64,000 nucleotides of DNA from NCBI RefSeq assembly GCF_040253615.1, contig NZ_JBEJGY010000004.1:6324001-6388000 (forward strand), in the 5' to 3' direction. Shown piece by piece: positions 1-9,650 of this stretch; position 1 is the first letter of the stretch, and every line of letters starts with the position of its first letter. A program made the translations under genes and the position numbers. The notes beneath the pieces were generated by a model, which was not told the DNA's origin, ran no database searches, and was given only the letters and a program-made list of their open reading frames with translations. The stretch comes from Streptomyces sp. Edi4 (GTDB lineage: Bacteria; Actinomycetota; Actinomycetes; Streptomycetales; Streptomycetaceae).

Positions 1-44
1 CATCTTGGCCGGCAGAACCCACCACAGAAACGGAGTACGCGTAC

Positions 45-3000
45 ATGCCCGACCGCTATCACGTCGTGACGGGGCCGCCGTTGTCCCCTTCGCAGTCCTC
101 ACCCGGGGAACTGGAGGAACTGACGGATCTGGCCGCCGCCCTCAACGCCCTCACGTCCCCGGCGTCCTCCCTGGACGACCTGACCGTGGACATGGTGGAG
201 CTCGCCTTCAACTCCCTGGCGCCGAAAGACCGCCAGCGGCTGCTGGGCCACCTGGGGATCCGGATGGCGGCTCCGCGCCGGGCCGGCGCCGCCCTGTGCC
301 AGGACGTGCTGGCACGGATGCGGCGCGACGTCCGCCAGCACGCCTGTGGCAGCGGGGTCAGGGGACTCACGCAGACCGTGATCGACCAGGTCGCCGCGTA
401 CGCCGTCACGCCGGACGGCGCGCCCCCTGCCGACCCGGTGTCGCGGTGGGGCGCGACGCTGGTCAGGGCCGCGGTGCTCGCGTGGTGTGACGCCTCCGTC
501 GCGCACGCGGGCATCCTGGCCTGGGCGGCCGAACAGGACTGGTTCACCGTGACGGCCGACGAGGACGAGAAGGTGCGGCTCGCGGCGGTCGGCGACGCGG
601 CACGGGCGGTCGTCGCGGCGCACCCGGGCTTCGTGCCCGGGGCACGGCAAGAACAGGAGTCCGCGCCCATCGCGGCCCGGGGCGAGGCGCCCGGCGCGCA
701 GGCCGACGACGAGGGCCGGAGCGGTCGGTCGGGCCCGGCCCACACGGCGAAAGAGCCGGAGGAGGCCTGCCGGGAGCTCGCGTCGGCCCTCACCCGCGCT
801 CGCGGCGCGGCGCGGAACGTGACGGAGGCGGTCGCGGACGGGCGCCCGCCCAACGCGGGGGACGTGGCCGTGCTGGCCTCTCTGGGCGCCGCGTTCGACA
901 GCGCGGACGCGACGCTGCGCGCGGCCGGGATCGAAAGCGTGCCGCGCCGCCTCGACGACATGACGCGCGCCGCCGCCGCGCACCGGGCGGCGCACGAACA
1001 CGACCTCAGGACGCGGGAGCCGCTGCGCGAGCTGCTCGGTGTCACAGCCTGCCGTCCAAAGGGCCCCGCCGCCCCCGTCGCGGCGGCCGTTCGGGACGCG
1101 GCCCGCCGGCTGCTCGACCTGCCGGTGTGGGAACAGACCCAGCGCGACGAGTGCGCCGCGCTCACCGCACTGGCCCGGCTCATCCGGCTCGGCCGGCAAC
1201 CGGACGCGGCGGTGGAGATCCTGGCCCTTCAGGCCCAGATCGTGCGAGGGATGCCCACGTGGGCCACGGCGGTGGTGATGGCCCCCGAACTGACCCTGGC
1301 GCAGGACCCGCCCGGACCGGCCCCCGCCGCGCCGCAGGCCCCCGCACCGCCTTCCGCGCGGTCGGCGGACGCCGCACATGAGCCGGCACGGGAGGAGAAG
1401 TCGCGTGCCGCTGAGCCCGACCGCCTGACGGAGACTGCGGACCGGGTGTCCGTTCCTGCGGCCGAGCGCGAAGAACCGGCTCAGGCGGCGGCGACGGGTC
1501 AACTGCCCTTGAGCGAGCCGGAGTTGGCGGACGATGTGGATCCGGAGCTCGTCCCGGCCGCTGTGGCCGCCACCCTCGCGCCCTCCCCCGACACGGCCCC
1601 CACCGTGAACGGACAGGCACCGCTCATCGCCCCGGGCGGCCCTGCCGATCCCCCTGCCGCCCCAGCCCCCACCCTCGACGGCTCCGCCCCCGAGCCCGCC
1701 GTCGCGCCGCGTGACCAGGGCAGCCAGCGCGACCGGGGCGACCGGCGCGCGTCCGCTCCCGGTGGCCTTGCCGCGACCCCTGCGGGCGACGACGCCGTGA
1801 CCGAGGTCGAGCGGGTCCTTGCGCGGCTCGTCGTCGAGCGGCGCTTCGGGCTCGCCCACCACCTGGCGCGGGCCGCCGCCCACCCCGAGCCGCAGGTGGC
1901 GGCGCTCCGCCTGGCCGGCGCCGCGGCGCTGCTCACCTCCGGCGACAGCCAGGGCGCGCGGCTGGTCGCGAACGTGCTGCAACAGTACGGCGGACAGGCC
2001 GGCCCCGACGCCGAGGGCAGCGAACTCCTGCTGCTGCCCGCCCTGTTGCGTACCGCGCTGATCACCGGGGACCATCTGGCGGGTGCCCAGCTCAAGGCGC
2101 TGATGCCCCGGTTGCCCGAGCGGCTCGCCGAGGCCGCGACCGCCGTCGCGGACCGCGCGCTCAGCGGGGTGCTCATGATCGCCTCCCCGCTGGTCGTCAT
2201 CGCCGACGTCTCCGAGACCGAGGCCAGGCTGCGCGAACTCGGGGAGCAGAGCAGCGCGTTGCTCGTGCCGCCGAGGCTCCGCTTCGCCCGTGCGACGGAG
2301 ATCGCCAAGCGGTGGCTGGCCCCCGAGGGGGGCATGCTGGGCTCGCTCCTGACGACGGTGGTCCGCGATCGGCGTGACGCGGTGCCGGGGGTCGCCGAGC
2401 AGGTCGAACGCCTCTCGAAGCTGGCCGAGATCAACAACGAGATCGACCGCATGGACCGCAAGTACCGCTCCAGCGGCAAGCCTTTGCAGGGCGCCGGACG
2501 CCACGACCTGGTGCACCTCGTGGAACGGGCCGTCAGTCTGGCCAAGGAGTGGTGCCTCGCGGTCGAGGGGATCCGCCGGGGCGACCGCGTGGACGGCAAC
2601 CGGGCGATCAAGGAGATCTCCTCCCTGCGCCGCTCGCTCCTGGACGGCGAGGAGGCGCTGCTCGCCGAGCTGGAACTGCTCGCACGGCGCTCGGGCGCGC
2701 TCGCCGCGGCGACCGCCTGGGCGGCCCGCGACTCGATGAAGGAGCTGTTCGCCCTGCTGTCCGGCGCCGGTGCGCCCCCGCGCTCCGGCGGTTCACTCGC
2801 CCCCGAGACGGTGCTCGACGCGGAGCTTTTGAAGGTCTGTGACACCACCGCCGAGCAGCCCGGCCTCGACCTGCTCCTCACCGCCGTCGACCGCACCTGG
2901 CAGGACGCCCTCGACGAGCGGTTGTCCCGCGACGCGTTCACCGCGGCCCGTACGATCGCCGAACTGGCGGGCCGCGGGCTGCTGCCCGGCGCGCCCGGCG

Positions 3001-4727
3001 GTGAGTTCACGGCGCCCGACCTCGCCGTGATCGACGAGCGGGAGGCCGCCCGGCGCGCCGGACTGCGCGGCCGGCACGACGAACTCGTCGCCGAGCTGCA
3101 CCGCGCGCAGGCCGACGGCGCCGTCACGGACGACCAGGACCTGCGGCTCCAGGAACTGCTCGCCGACGCGCGTGACCGGCTCGACGGCGCCACCACGCGC
3201 GATCTGCGGAAGGTGCGCCGCGCCCTGGACACCGTGCGCGGTGACCTGCCCGAGTTCCGCCGGCAGGCGGCCGACCGCATCCGGGCGCGGCTCGACGCCC
3301 TCGACCTCACCGAGGACGGGCGCGCCCAGGTCCTGCGCCACCTGGACACCGGAGGCCTGGCCACCGCCGCCGACCTCGTCTACTTCCTGGAGATCGGCGA
3401 ACCCGTACCGGAGATCGAGGGCAGCGAGCCCCATCTGACGGAGTTCTTCCCCGCGGTGCCCGCGGGCCTGCCCCGGGGCATCGACCGCGCCCTCGTGGGC
3501 CTGGTGCGCTCGGGCGCCAAGCATCCGACGCTCCCCGTACTCGACTACGGCGCTCTGTCCACCGACGAGGCCGCTCTGGCGGCCGACGCCCTCGACGGCT
3601 GGCGCGAGCTCGGCGCGACCGAACCCAAGGACCGTCTGGAGGTGTCGGGGCGACGCCAGCTGCCCCCGCTGCTCAAGCTCCTCGGCTACGACGCCAAGAG
3701 CGCGCGGCCGCTCGATGAGCGCTCGCCCAATCTGCGCCGGCGCGAGTACCGCTTCTTCGAGGCGACCGAGGTGGAGATCAACGGCCGGGCGAAGGCGCCC
3801 GCGTTCGGTTCGCAGATCCGTGAACAGGGCGGCACCCTACGGGTGTTGATGGTGTGGGGTCGCCCGCCGGCCAAGGTCGTCATGAGTCTCGCGGAGCGTG
3901 ACACCAGCGGCGCGGGCCTCCTCGTCGCGTACTTCGGCACGCTGAGCCCCGAGGCGCGCGTGGAACTGGCCGTCGCCTCCGACCGGTTGCAGCCCCTGCT
4001 CGTCGTGGACGACGCCGCCCTGGCCTACCTCGCCGCCCAGGGCAACCGCCAGGTGAGCACCGCCACCCAGACCCTGCTGCCGTTCTGCGGTGTCAACCCG
4101 TACATCAGGGAGAAGCGCGGCCGGATCGGCGGCGAGATGTTCTACGGCCGTGACGCCGAACGCAAGTCCATCATCGACCCGCGCGGCACCCAGGTCATCT
4201 ACGGGGGCCGGGGTCTTGGCAAGTCGGCCCTGCTCGCGGACGCGGGGGACAAGTTCGAGGAACAGCGCCCGGGCTACCACCAGGCGGTGTACGTGAACCT
4301 CGACCAGGAGAACATCGGCAAGGGCAGCTCGCTCGGTCCCGAAGCGCTCTGGAGCGTGCTCGACCGCAAGCTGACCGAGGCGGGGGTGCTGAGCCCCGCG
4401 CCCGGCCGCAGGTCCGCCAAGGACGTCGCCGTCATGTCCGAGCGCGTGCGCGCGGGCATCCGGGCCTGGACCGACGCGGATTCGCGCCGCCGGCTGCTGG
4501 TCCTGCTCGACGAGTGCGACCAGTTCTTCGAGGCGGACGCGCCCCGGTTCAACCAGACGAAGAAGCTCAAAGGTCTGGGGGACGACACCAAGGACCGGGC
4601 CAAGGTCGTCTTCGCCGGGCTGCACTCGGTGCAGCGCTTCGCCAAGCTCGCCAGCAACGGGCCGTTCGGCCATCTCGCGCAGACCCCGAAGGTGATCGGT
4701 CCGCTGGCCCCCCAGTTCGCCGCCTAG
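45..4727 (+). CDS. Giant STAND/AAA-type NTPase, N-terminal part, cut by an in-frame TAG
   Basis: This is the first 1560 residues of a protein that would be about 2059 residues long if it read through the TAG at 4725-4727. An Ala/Pro-rich, low-complexity linker lies at about residues 420-600, between two helical regions. A P-loop (GGRGLGKSA, about 1387-1395) follows a FYGRDAE lead-in, and a Walker B-like LLVLLDECD lies near 1487-1494. This layout, helical sensor or repeat region then NTPase, is typical of large actinobacterial STAND-like ATPases; the exact subfamily and trigger are not recognisable. The start is ATG 45, with ACGGAG just upstream. The stop falls inside the NTPase, after Walker B, so a product ending here would lack the rest of the ATPase module and the C-terminal region. 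The upstream neighbour is outside the window. Confidence 0.8.
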   Translation: MPDRYHVVTGPPLSPSQSSPGELEELTDLAAALNALTSPASSLDDLTVDMVELAFNSLAPKDRQRLLGHLGIRMAAPRRAGAALCQDVLARMRRDVRQHACGSGVRGLTQTVIDQVAAYAVTPDGAPPADPVSRWGATLVRAAVLAWCDASVAHAGILAWAAEQDWFTVTADEDEKVRLAAVGDAARAVVAAHPGFVPGARQEQESAPIAARGEAPGAQADDEGRSGRSGPAHTAKEPEEACRELASALTRARGAARNVTEAVADGRPPNAGDVAVLASLGAAFDSADATLRAAGIESVPRRLDDMTRAAAAHRAAHEHDLRTREPLRELLGVTACRPKGPAAPVAAAVRDAARRLLDLPVWEQTQRDECAALTALARLIRLGRQPDAAVEILALQAQIVRGMPTWATAVVMAPELTLAQDPPGPAPAAPQAPAPPSARSADAAHEPAREEKSRAAEPDRLTETADRVSVPAAEREEPAQAAATGQLPLSEPELADDVDPELVPAAVAATLAPSPDTAPTVNGQAPLIAPGGPADPPAAPAPTLDGSAPEPAVAPRDQGSQRDRGDRRASAPGGLAATPAGDDAVTEVERVLARLVVERRFGLAHHLARAAAHPEPQVAALRLAGAAALLTSGDSQGARLVANVLQQYGGQAGPDAEGSELLLLPALLRTALITGDHLAGAQLKALMPRLPERLAEAATAVADRALSGVLMIASPLVVIADVSETEARLRELGEQSSALLVPPRLRFARATEIAKRWLAPEGGMLGSLLTTVVRDRRDAVPGVAEQVERLSKLAEINNEIDRMDRKYRSSGKPLQGAGRHDLVHLVERAVSLAKEWCLAVEGIRRGDRVDGNRAIKEISSLRRSLLDGEEALLAELELLARRSGALAAATAWAARDSMKELFALLSGAGAPPRSGGSLAPETVLDAELLKVCDTTAEQPGLDLLLTAVDRTWQDALDERLSRDAFTAARTIAELAGRGLLPGAPGGEFTAPDLAVIDEREAARRAGLRGRHDELVAELHRAQADGAVTDDQDLRLQELLADARDRLDGATTRDLRKVRRALDTVRGDLPEFRRQAADRIRARLDALDLTEDGRAQVLRHLDTGGLATAADLVYFLEIGEPVPEIEGSEPHLTEFFPAVPAGLPRGIDRALVGLVRSGAKHPTLPVLDYGALSTDEAALAADALDGWRELGATEPKDRLEVSGRRQLPPLLKLLGYDAKSARPLDERSPNLRRREYRFFEATEVEINGRAKAPAFGSQIREQGGTLRVLMVWGRPPAKVVMSLAERDTSGAGLLVAYFGTLSPEARVELAVASDRLQPLLVVDDAALAYLAAQGNRQVSTATQTLLPFCGVNPYIREKRGRIGGEMFYGRDAERKSIIDPRGTQVIYGGRGLGKSALLADAGDKFEEQRPGYHQAVYVNLDQENIGKGSSLGPEALWSVLDRKLTEAGVLSPAPGRRSAKDVAVMSERVRAGIRAWTDADSRRRLLVLLDECDQFFEADAPRFNQTKKLKGLGDDTKDRAKVVFAGLHSVQRFAKLASNGPFGHLAQTPKVIGPLAPQFAA

Positions 4728-4742
4728 CTCCTGGTCGAGCCG

Positions 4743-6224
4743 ATGCGCGCGCTCGGCTTCGAGTTCCAGGACATGGACCTGGTCAACCGGGTGCTCGGCT
4801 ACTGCTCCTACCAGCCCTTCCTGCTCCAGATGTTCGGCCACCGGCTGGTGGAGCTGATGCACCGCAAGCGGGCGCGGCGCGGCGCCGAAGGGCCGCCGTA
4901 CCCGGTGGAGCTCGCCGACATCGAGGTCGTGGAGTCGGACGCCGGCCTGCGTGACAGCATCTCGGCGGCGTTCAAGGACACCCTCAGCCTCGACCACCGC
5001 TATGACGTGATCGCCAACGTGCTGGCCTACCACGCCCGCCACCGGGGTCTGGAGGTGCGGCTCAGCGACATCGAACTGCGCGAGGAGTGCGAGACGTACT
5101 GGCGCAAGGGGTTCGAACAGCTCGACACCGAGGGCTTTCGCGCCTACCTCTCCGAAATGGTCGGCCTCGGCGTCCTCGCGCCCAACCACGACGGCCTCGG
5201 CTGGCATCTGCGCGGTCCCAACGCCCTGCGCATGATCGGCACGTCGAACGAGGTGGAGGCCCGCCTGCTGAGGGCAGAGGAGGAGTGCGAGCTGCAGGAG
5301 AGCATCGTGCAGGAAGGCCGCCCCGAGCTGTCCGACGGCCGCCCCGCGCCGCTCACCAACACCCAGCTGGACGACCTCCTGGGCCGGCGCTCCAACCAGA
5401 CCAGGGTCGTTCTCGGCAGCCCCGCCACCGGCGTGGGGGACGTCGCCCACACCCTGCGGACGCTGACCGCGGGCATCGCCGGCTGGACGCTGCCCCCGGT
5501 CGGCAAGCCGAGCGCCTACAAGCAGGAGCTCACCGGCGGCCGGCCCCGGGAGCGGCGCGTAGTCATCAGCGACTTCGTCAACTACCGGGATCCGGTGCGC
5601 CCCGAGACCTGTCGCGAGGCGGTCGATCTCGCCCAGACGCTGCTGCCCCTGACGCCGGGGGTGGCCCGGGCGGTGGTCCTGGTCACCGACACCACGCAAC
5701 TGGCCCTGTGGCGGCCCCTGTTGACTGGCGGCGAGGCCACGTCGGCCGTCCCGGTGGTACTGCGCCGCCACGACCGGCGCAGCCTGCGTGGATGGGCGCA
5801 GCGCGTCGACATGTTCCAGCGCGAGGACCGGCTCGACCGGCTGCGTGAGCTGTCGGGAGGCTGGCCGTGCCTGGTCGCCGAGGCCCACCGGTCGCACCGT
5901 GAACTGGGTGACCCCGACGAGGCGTTGCGCCGCCTGGCCGGTCTGCGCTCCGACCGGGCACGCGCCCACGCCTTCGCCACGGACACGGGCCTGTACGCGG
6001 ACCCGTCCCTCGCCACCGGATACCGGGCGCTGGTGAAGGAGTACGAGGACGGATGGTTCGACTGGGAGAGCGGGATGACCGCGGTGGCGGTCGGGGGCGA
6101 GGTCGACGAGGAGGAGGCGCGGTGGATCGTGACCTGCCTGGACGCCCTCCAGGTCTTCGACCACGAAGGCGCCCAGCTGCGCCTCGAACCGCTGCTGCGC
6201 GCGTGCGTGGCGCTGCACGGCTGA
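4743..6224 (+). CDS. C-terminal part of the interrupted giant NTPase
   Basis: The same reading frame resumes directly after the TAG: five open codons (LLVEP), then this ATG. Its first residues continue the ATPase region without a gap, and the rest looks like a winged-helix/helical C-terminal portion of about 490 residues. There is no Shine-Dalgarno sequence in front of 4743, and the sequence begins mid-domain, so I read it as the distal half of one broken gene rather than an independent protein. Alternatives are a sequencing error (one G-to-T change would turn GAG into TAG) or low-level amber read-through. The function of the intact protein is unknown. A small gene follows 47 bases downstream and is also damaged. 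Confidence 0.7.
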   Translation: MRALGFEFQDMDLVNRVLGYCSYQPFLLQMFGHRLVELMHRKRARRGAEGPPYPVELADIEVVESDAGLRDSISAAFKDTLSLDHRYDVIANVLAYHARHRGLEVRLSDIELREECETYWRKGFEQLDTEGFRAYLSEMVGLGVLAPNHDGLGWHLRGPNALRMIGTSNEVEARLLRAEEECELQESIVQEGRPELSDGRPAPLTNTQLDDLLGRRSNQTRVVLGSPATGVGDVAHTLRTLTAGIAGWTLPPVGKPSAYKQELTGGRPRERRVVISDFVNYRDPVRPETCREAVDLAQTLLPLTPGVARAVVLVTDTTQLALWRPLLTGGEATSAVPVVLRRHDRRSLRGWAQRVDMFQREDRLDRLRELSGGWPCLVAEAHRSHRELGDPDEALRRLAGLRSDRARAHAFATDTGLYADPSLATGYRALVKEYEDGWFDWESGMTAVAVGGEVDEEEARWIVTCLDALQVFDHEGAQLRLEPLLRACVALHG

Positions 6225-6271
6225 GGGATACGGTGCGGATCGGCCCGCCGGGGCGATCGGACGGGGGAGCG

Positions 6272-6530
6272 ATGACCGAGGACATACCGGGCGGCGGCTG
6301 GGCGGGCGCGGCCTCGGCCGAGGTGGAGCGACTGCGGGCGGACGGGCGCTGGTCGCCGGGCGCGGCCACCTCGCTGGAAGTGCTGGGCCGGCCGGCGGGA
6401 CGTCACCTCGGTCGCCGGGCGCACCTGGCGGATGAGGTTCGCGCACTCCGGGACGCTGCGTGGTGGCCGGGCGGTGCGCATGGAGGACATCTTCGACACC
6501 GTGGTGCTCCACCGCCTCATCGAGAGCTGA
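6272..6530 (+). pseudogene. Small (~85-residue) gene downstream of the NTPase, broken by a frameshift
   Basis: An ATG at 6272 with GGGGGAG in front opens a sensible reading frame, starting MTEDIPGGGW, that holds to about 6395. From about 6396 the plausible sequence continues in another frame (VTSVAGRTWRMRFAHSG) and ends at TGA 6528-6530 (VVLHRLIES). Neither frame alone gives a convincing protein, but the two joined do. It is closely spaced behind the NTPase gene and probably belonged to the same operon. I do not recognise the family. The frameshift lies in a GGCGGGACG stretch, so a sequencing indel is possible. Confidence 0.5.
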
Positions 6531-6614
6531 ACTCCCGAACGGCTCGGGGTCACTTGTAGCACCACCGATGGGCGCCGGTGGTATCTCTACACCTTCCTGC
6601 GCCGTTCCGACTCA

Positions 6615-6860
6615 ATGATCGGGCGAATGGATCAGGCCGCCAAACGCCGGGGCTATTCCCAGCCCGCCGTCAGCTACCAGATCCAACGCCTCGAACGGGC
6701 CCTGGGCGCCCGGCTGTTCGGCCGGTACTGCACAGGAGCCGGGCTCACTCGTGAGGGCCGCATGATCCTGCCTTCGGCGCGGGCCATGCTCACCCTCTTC
6801 GAAAGCATCAAGAGCGTCGCCGGCGTCCGAGCGCGGCGCGTGGCCGGGCTCCGGCCTTGC
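6615..6860 (+). pseudogene. LysR-type regulator remnant (helix-turn-helix only)
   Basis: A short stretch reads as the DNA-binding part of a LysR-family regulator: SQPAVSYQIQRLERALGARL, followed by a LTREGR wing and a linker-helix-like segment ending near ESIKS. The first recognition residues and normal N-terminus are missing or divergent, and the roughly 200-residue effector domain is absent. After about 6860 the frame turns into unrelated Arg/Pro-rich sequence. This is a decayed fragment, not a functional regulator. It may once have controlled the SDR gene just downstream, since LysR genes often neighbour their targets. Confidence 0.65.
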
Positions 6861-7071
6861 GGACACGGACTCCGGCGAACGCGCCGACCCCGGCCGGGGC
6901 ACGCGTCGCCCGCCCCACCGGGACGCGTTCCGGCCACCCCGGCCGAAGGGACCCGGCCGGGGAACGGGCCGGAACGAGCCACCCTGACTCAAGATCAACT
7001 ACTGCTCGCGCCGCGCGATCTACGATGCGGACGGATTCGCCGTACGTACTCGAACAGAAGGCAGGACCGCG

Positions 7072-7920
7072 TTGAACGACAGGACCGCGAACGACAAGCG
7101 AGTAGTCATCGTGACCGGTGCGGGCTCCGGCATCGGGGAGGCGACCGCCCGCCTGCTCCGTGAGGGCGGGCACCCCGTGATCGCCGCCGGACGCCGGGAC
7201 GAACCGCTGCGGCGTCTCGAAAGCGAGACCGGCGCCCTGGCGCACCCCTGCGACGTGGGCACGCCCGAGGCCGCCGAGGGCCTGGTGCGCGCCGCCCTCG
7301 ACGCCCATGGGCGTATCGACGGCATCGTGCTCAACGCGGGCATCGGGCGCGGCGGTACGGTCGGCGACCTGTCGATGGCGGACTGGGACGAGGTCATGCG
7401 GACCAACGTCACCGGCCCCCTGCTTCTGCTCCGCGCCGCGCTGCCGCACCTGCTGGAGTCCCGGGGCGCCGTGGTCTCCGTCGCGTCGGTCTCCGCGCTG
7501 CTCAACGGGCGTGGCAACGCGCCGTACGCCGTCTCCAAGTCCGCCCTGCTGCAACTGGCCCGTTCCGTCGCCGTCGACTACGGGCGCCAGGGGGTGCGCT
7601 CCAACATCGTGTGTCCCAGCTGGGTACGGAGCGAGATGGCCGACCGGCGCATGACGCGTTTCGCCCAGGAAGCGGGCCTGACGGGCGAGGGCGAGGACGG
7701 CGGCAGGGAGGCGGCCTACGCGCAGGCGACCAGTCTGCTGCCCCTGGGCCGGCCGGCCGACCCGAGGGAGGTCGCCGAGACGATCACCTGGCTGCTCTCC
7801 CCGGCCTCCTCCTTCGTGAACGGCGCGGTGCTCACCGTCGACGGCGGCGCCACCGCGCTGGACCCCGGCACCTTCGCGTTCGACTTCCAGTTCACGCCCC
7901 GCGACGCGGCGGGACTCTGA
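7072..7920 (+). CDS. SDR-family NAD(P)-dependent oxidoreductase
   Basis: Classical short-chain dehydrogenase of 282 residues. It has the Rossmann glycine motif TGAGSGIG near the N-terminus, the NAG motif in beta-4, the catalytic serine in SVASVS and the YAVSK Tyr/Lys pair. The C-terminus has the usual substrate-loop and NGAVLTVDGG ending. The start is TTG 7072 with GAAGGCAGGA upstream; no better ATG is in frame. The substrate cannot be predicted. It stands alone between the LysR remnant and a convergent membrane-protein gene. Confidence 0.9.
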   Translation: MNDRTANDKRVVIVTGAGSGIGEATARLLREGGHPVIAAGRRDEPLRRLESETGALAHPCDVGTPEAAEGLVRAALDAHGRIDGIVLNAGIGRGGTVGDLSMADWDEVMRTNVTGPLLLLRAALPHLLESRGAVVSVASVSALLNGRGNAPYAVSKSALLQLARSVAVDYGRQGVRSNIVCPSWVRSEMADRRMTRFAQEAGLTGEGEDGGREAAYAQATSLLPLGRPADPREVAETITWLLSPASSFVNGAVLTVDGGATALDPGTFAFDFQFTPRDAAGL

Positions 7921-7975
7921 CCCCGGCCCCTGCGCGCCTCCAACAGAGCTCGACTCATGGGCTGTTGGGCCGCGG

Positions 7976-9139
7976 TCAGTGCCGCGCCGCCTCGAAGCGG
8001 TCCGCCGAGCCGGCGCCGGGGGCGGACCGGGACACCGAGGGCCACAGCCGCGCGATCGCGAGCAACGTCACCGTGCTGCCGCGGTCCATGCCCGGCAGCG
8101 GGCACGGCGCGGACGGCTGTGCGCCGCCGAGCTTGGCCCGCCGCGCCTGGTCGAGGGCTCCGGCGAGCGCGGCCGCCGCGAGCCGGTCCTCGCGCGTCCC
8201 GGCGCGGCGGGCCCGGCACAGCGCCTGCTCATAGGCGTCGGGCCGGACGTACTGCTGGAGTTCCAGCATCGCGTCGTACGTCTCGATGGTCTGGCGGTGG
8301 GCCTGGAGCGCCAGGGGAGAGCGCGGCCACAGCACATCCTGGATCCGGCGGCGCTGCGGCTCGGTCAGCGTCACCTGGGGCACCGCGACGACCAGATCGC
8401 GCCACAGTGGCCACAGCCGCCACGTCGTCCGCAGCGACGACACCCAGCGCGCGAGCCCGCTTGCGGTCGGCACGAGCAGCGAGGCCGCGCGGAAGAGGCC
8501 GTGGACGCTGATGACCAGGGACAGATAGGGCAGCGTACCGGGGGTGTGGAAGCACAGATTGAAGAGGTAGCCGCACCAGAACACGATGGCCAGGACGCTG
8601 CCGGCCGCGAAGAGCCGCAGCGACCACACGAGGTCACGGTCGTCCGCGCGCCGGCTGTAGTCCCAGCAGACGACGACGGCGACGGCGTCACCGAGCAGAT
8701 GGGCGGCGACGAGAATCAGCCAGTACAGGGTCGAGGGGTCGGCGGGCCCCTGGAGGTCCATCTGTGAGCCCGACTGGTCGATGCCGAAACGGTCGAGCAC
8801 GAGCAGCGATCCCATCGCCGCCGCGAGCCCCACGATCACCGTGCCCCGCAGCCGCCGCGAGCGCGTGGTGTCGACGACGAAGAGCAGGACCAGGCCGGCG
8901 CTCAGCACGCCCAGCACATTGCGGGTCAGCGACACCGGATGGGCGCCGGCCCCGGCGGACATGAGCCACTGGTCGACCCTGGGCTGGAACAGCGTGATGG
9001 CGGTGGTCGCGGCGAAGACGGTGAGCCAGAGCCCGCGCTGGGCCGGGCGGCGCAGCGCGGGCGCCGCCCGCCAGATCAGGGCGGTCCACAGCACGAGGAC
9101 CGAGCACAGGCCGACGGCCTCCTCCAGCTCATTCAGCAC
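7976..9139 (-). CDS. MAB_1171c-type multi-pass membrane protein
   Basis: 387-residue protein. About seven hydrophobic segments fill the first roughly 240 residues, followed by a cytoplasmic helical tail rich in Arg and Ala. The layout matches the actinobacterial MAB_1171c-type putative transporter family (DUF6545-like tail). Its start overlaps the end of the ImmA/IrrE-type peptidase gene by 11 bases, so the two are translationally coupled. This pairing recurs in Streptomyces, and the membrane protein may be a partner or target of the peptidase. No transport substrate is known. Confidence 0.75.
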   Translation of the reverse strand: MLNELEEAVGLCSVLVLWTALIWRAAPALRRPAQRGLWLTVFAATTAITLFQPRVDQWLMSAGAGAHPVSLTRNVLGVLSAGLVLLFVVDTTRSRRLRGTVIVGLAAAMGSLLVLDRFGIDQSGSQMDLQGPADPSTLYWLILVAAHLLGDAVAVVVCWDYSRRADDRDLVWSLRLFAAGSVLAIVFWCGYLFNLCFHTPGTLPYLSLVISVHGLFRAASLLVPTASGLARWVSSLRTTWRLWPLWRDLVVAVPQVTLTEPQRRRIQDVLWPRSPLALQAHRQTIETYDAMLELQQYVRPDAYEQALCRARRAGTREDRLAAAALAGALDQARRAKLGGAQPSAPCPLPGMDRGSTVTLLAIARLWPSVSRSAPGAGSADRFEAARH

Positions 9140-9650
9140 CGTCGACCGCCAGCCCGAGGAAAGCGCCGAGCCGGCCCATGGGCCCTGCCAGACGGCTGGG
9201 TTTGCCGGCGCTCTGGATCAGGCTGGCGATCATCTCCGCCTCCTGTTCCTCCTGGGTGCTGTAACTGCTCCGGGCCATGAGGCGTCTGACGAGCTGTGGC
9301 TGAAGATCGCCGGTTCCCGGGCCTGCCAGGTCACCGGCCCGGGCGGCCACGTCCCTGCGGTGATCGCACAGTACGTGGCCGATCTCGTGCAGGATGATGT
9401 GCTCCCGGTGCAGGGGCGCGGTCCTGGCCTCGTAGAAGATGTAATCGGCCGCGTCCGTGCCCAGCCAGAGCCCGCAGACTCCGCTCAGCGCGGCCTCCTC
9501 TGGCAGTTCCCTCAGCACCAGGGGCCGGCCCCTGAGCTCTTCCACCCGGGCGCGGACGGCGTCGAAGGGGAGGGACCGCTCCACGCCGAGATCACGCAGG
9601 ATCGCGATGCACCTGCGTTGCAGCTCCTCGTATGCGCCGGTTGTCCGCAC
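9129..9650 (-). CDS. ImmA/IrrE-type metallopeptidase
   Basis: Small soluble protein of about 173 residues with the zinc motif HEIGH in LHEIGHVLCDH and an EEQEAEMIASLI helix further on, where the third metal ligand of this family usually sits. Proteins of this class cleave or derepress a cognate regulator (ImmA-ImmR, IrrE-DdrO). No XRE regulator gene is adjacent here; the partner is the downstream membrane protein. I chose GTG 9650 because GGAGGA lies directly upstream (9654-9659). A longer start at 9689 is open but has no ribosome binding site. Confidence 0.8.
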   Translation of the reverse strand: MRTTGAYEELQRRCIAILRDLGVERSLPFDAVRARVEELRGRPLVLRELPEEAALSGVCGLWLGTDAADYIFYEARTAPLHREHIILHEIGHVLCDHRRDVAARAGDLAGPGTGDLQPQLVRRLMARSSYSTQEEQEAEMIASLIQSAGKPSRLAGPMGRLGAFLGLAVDGAE

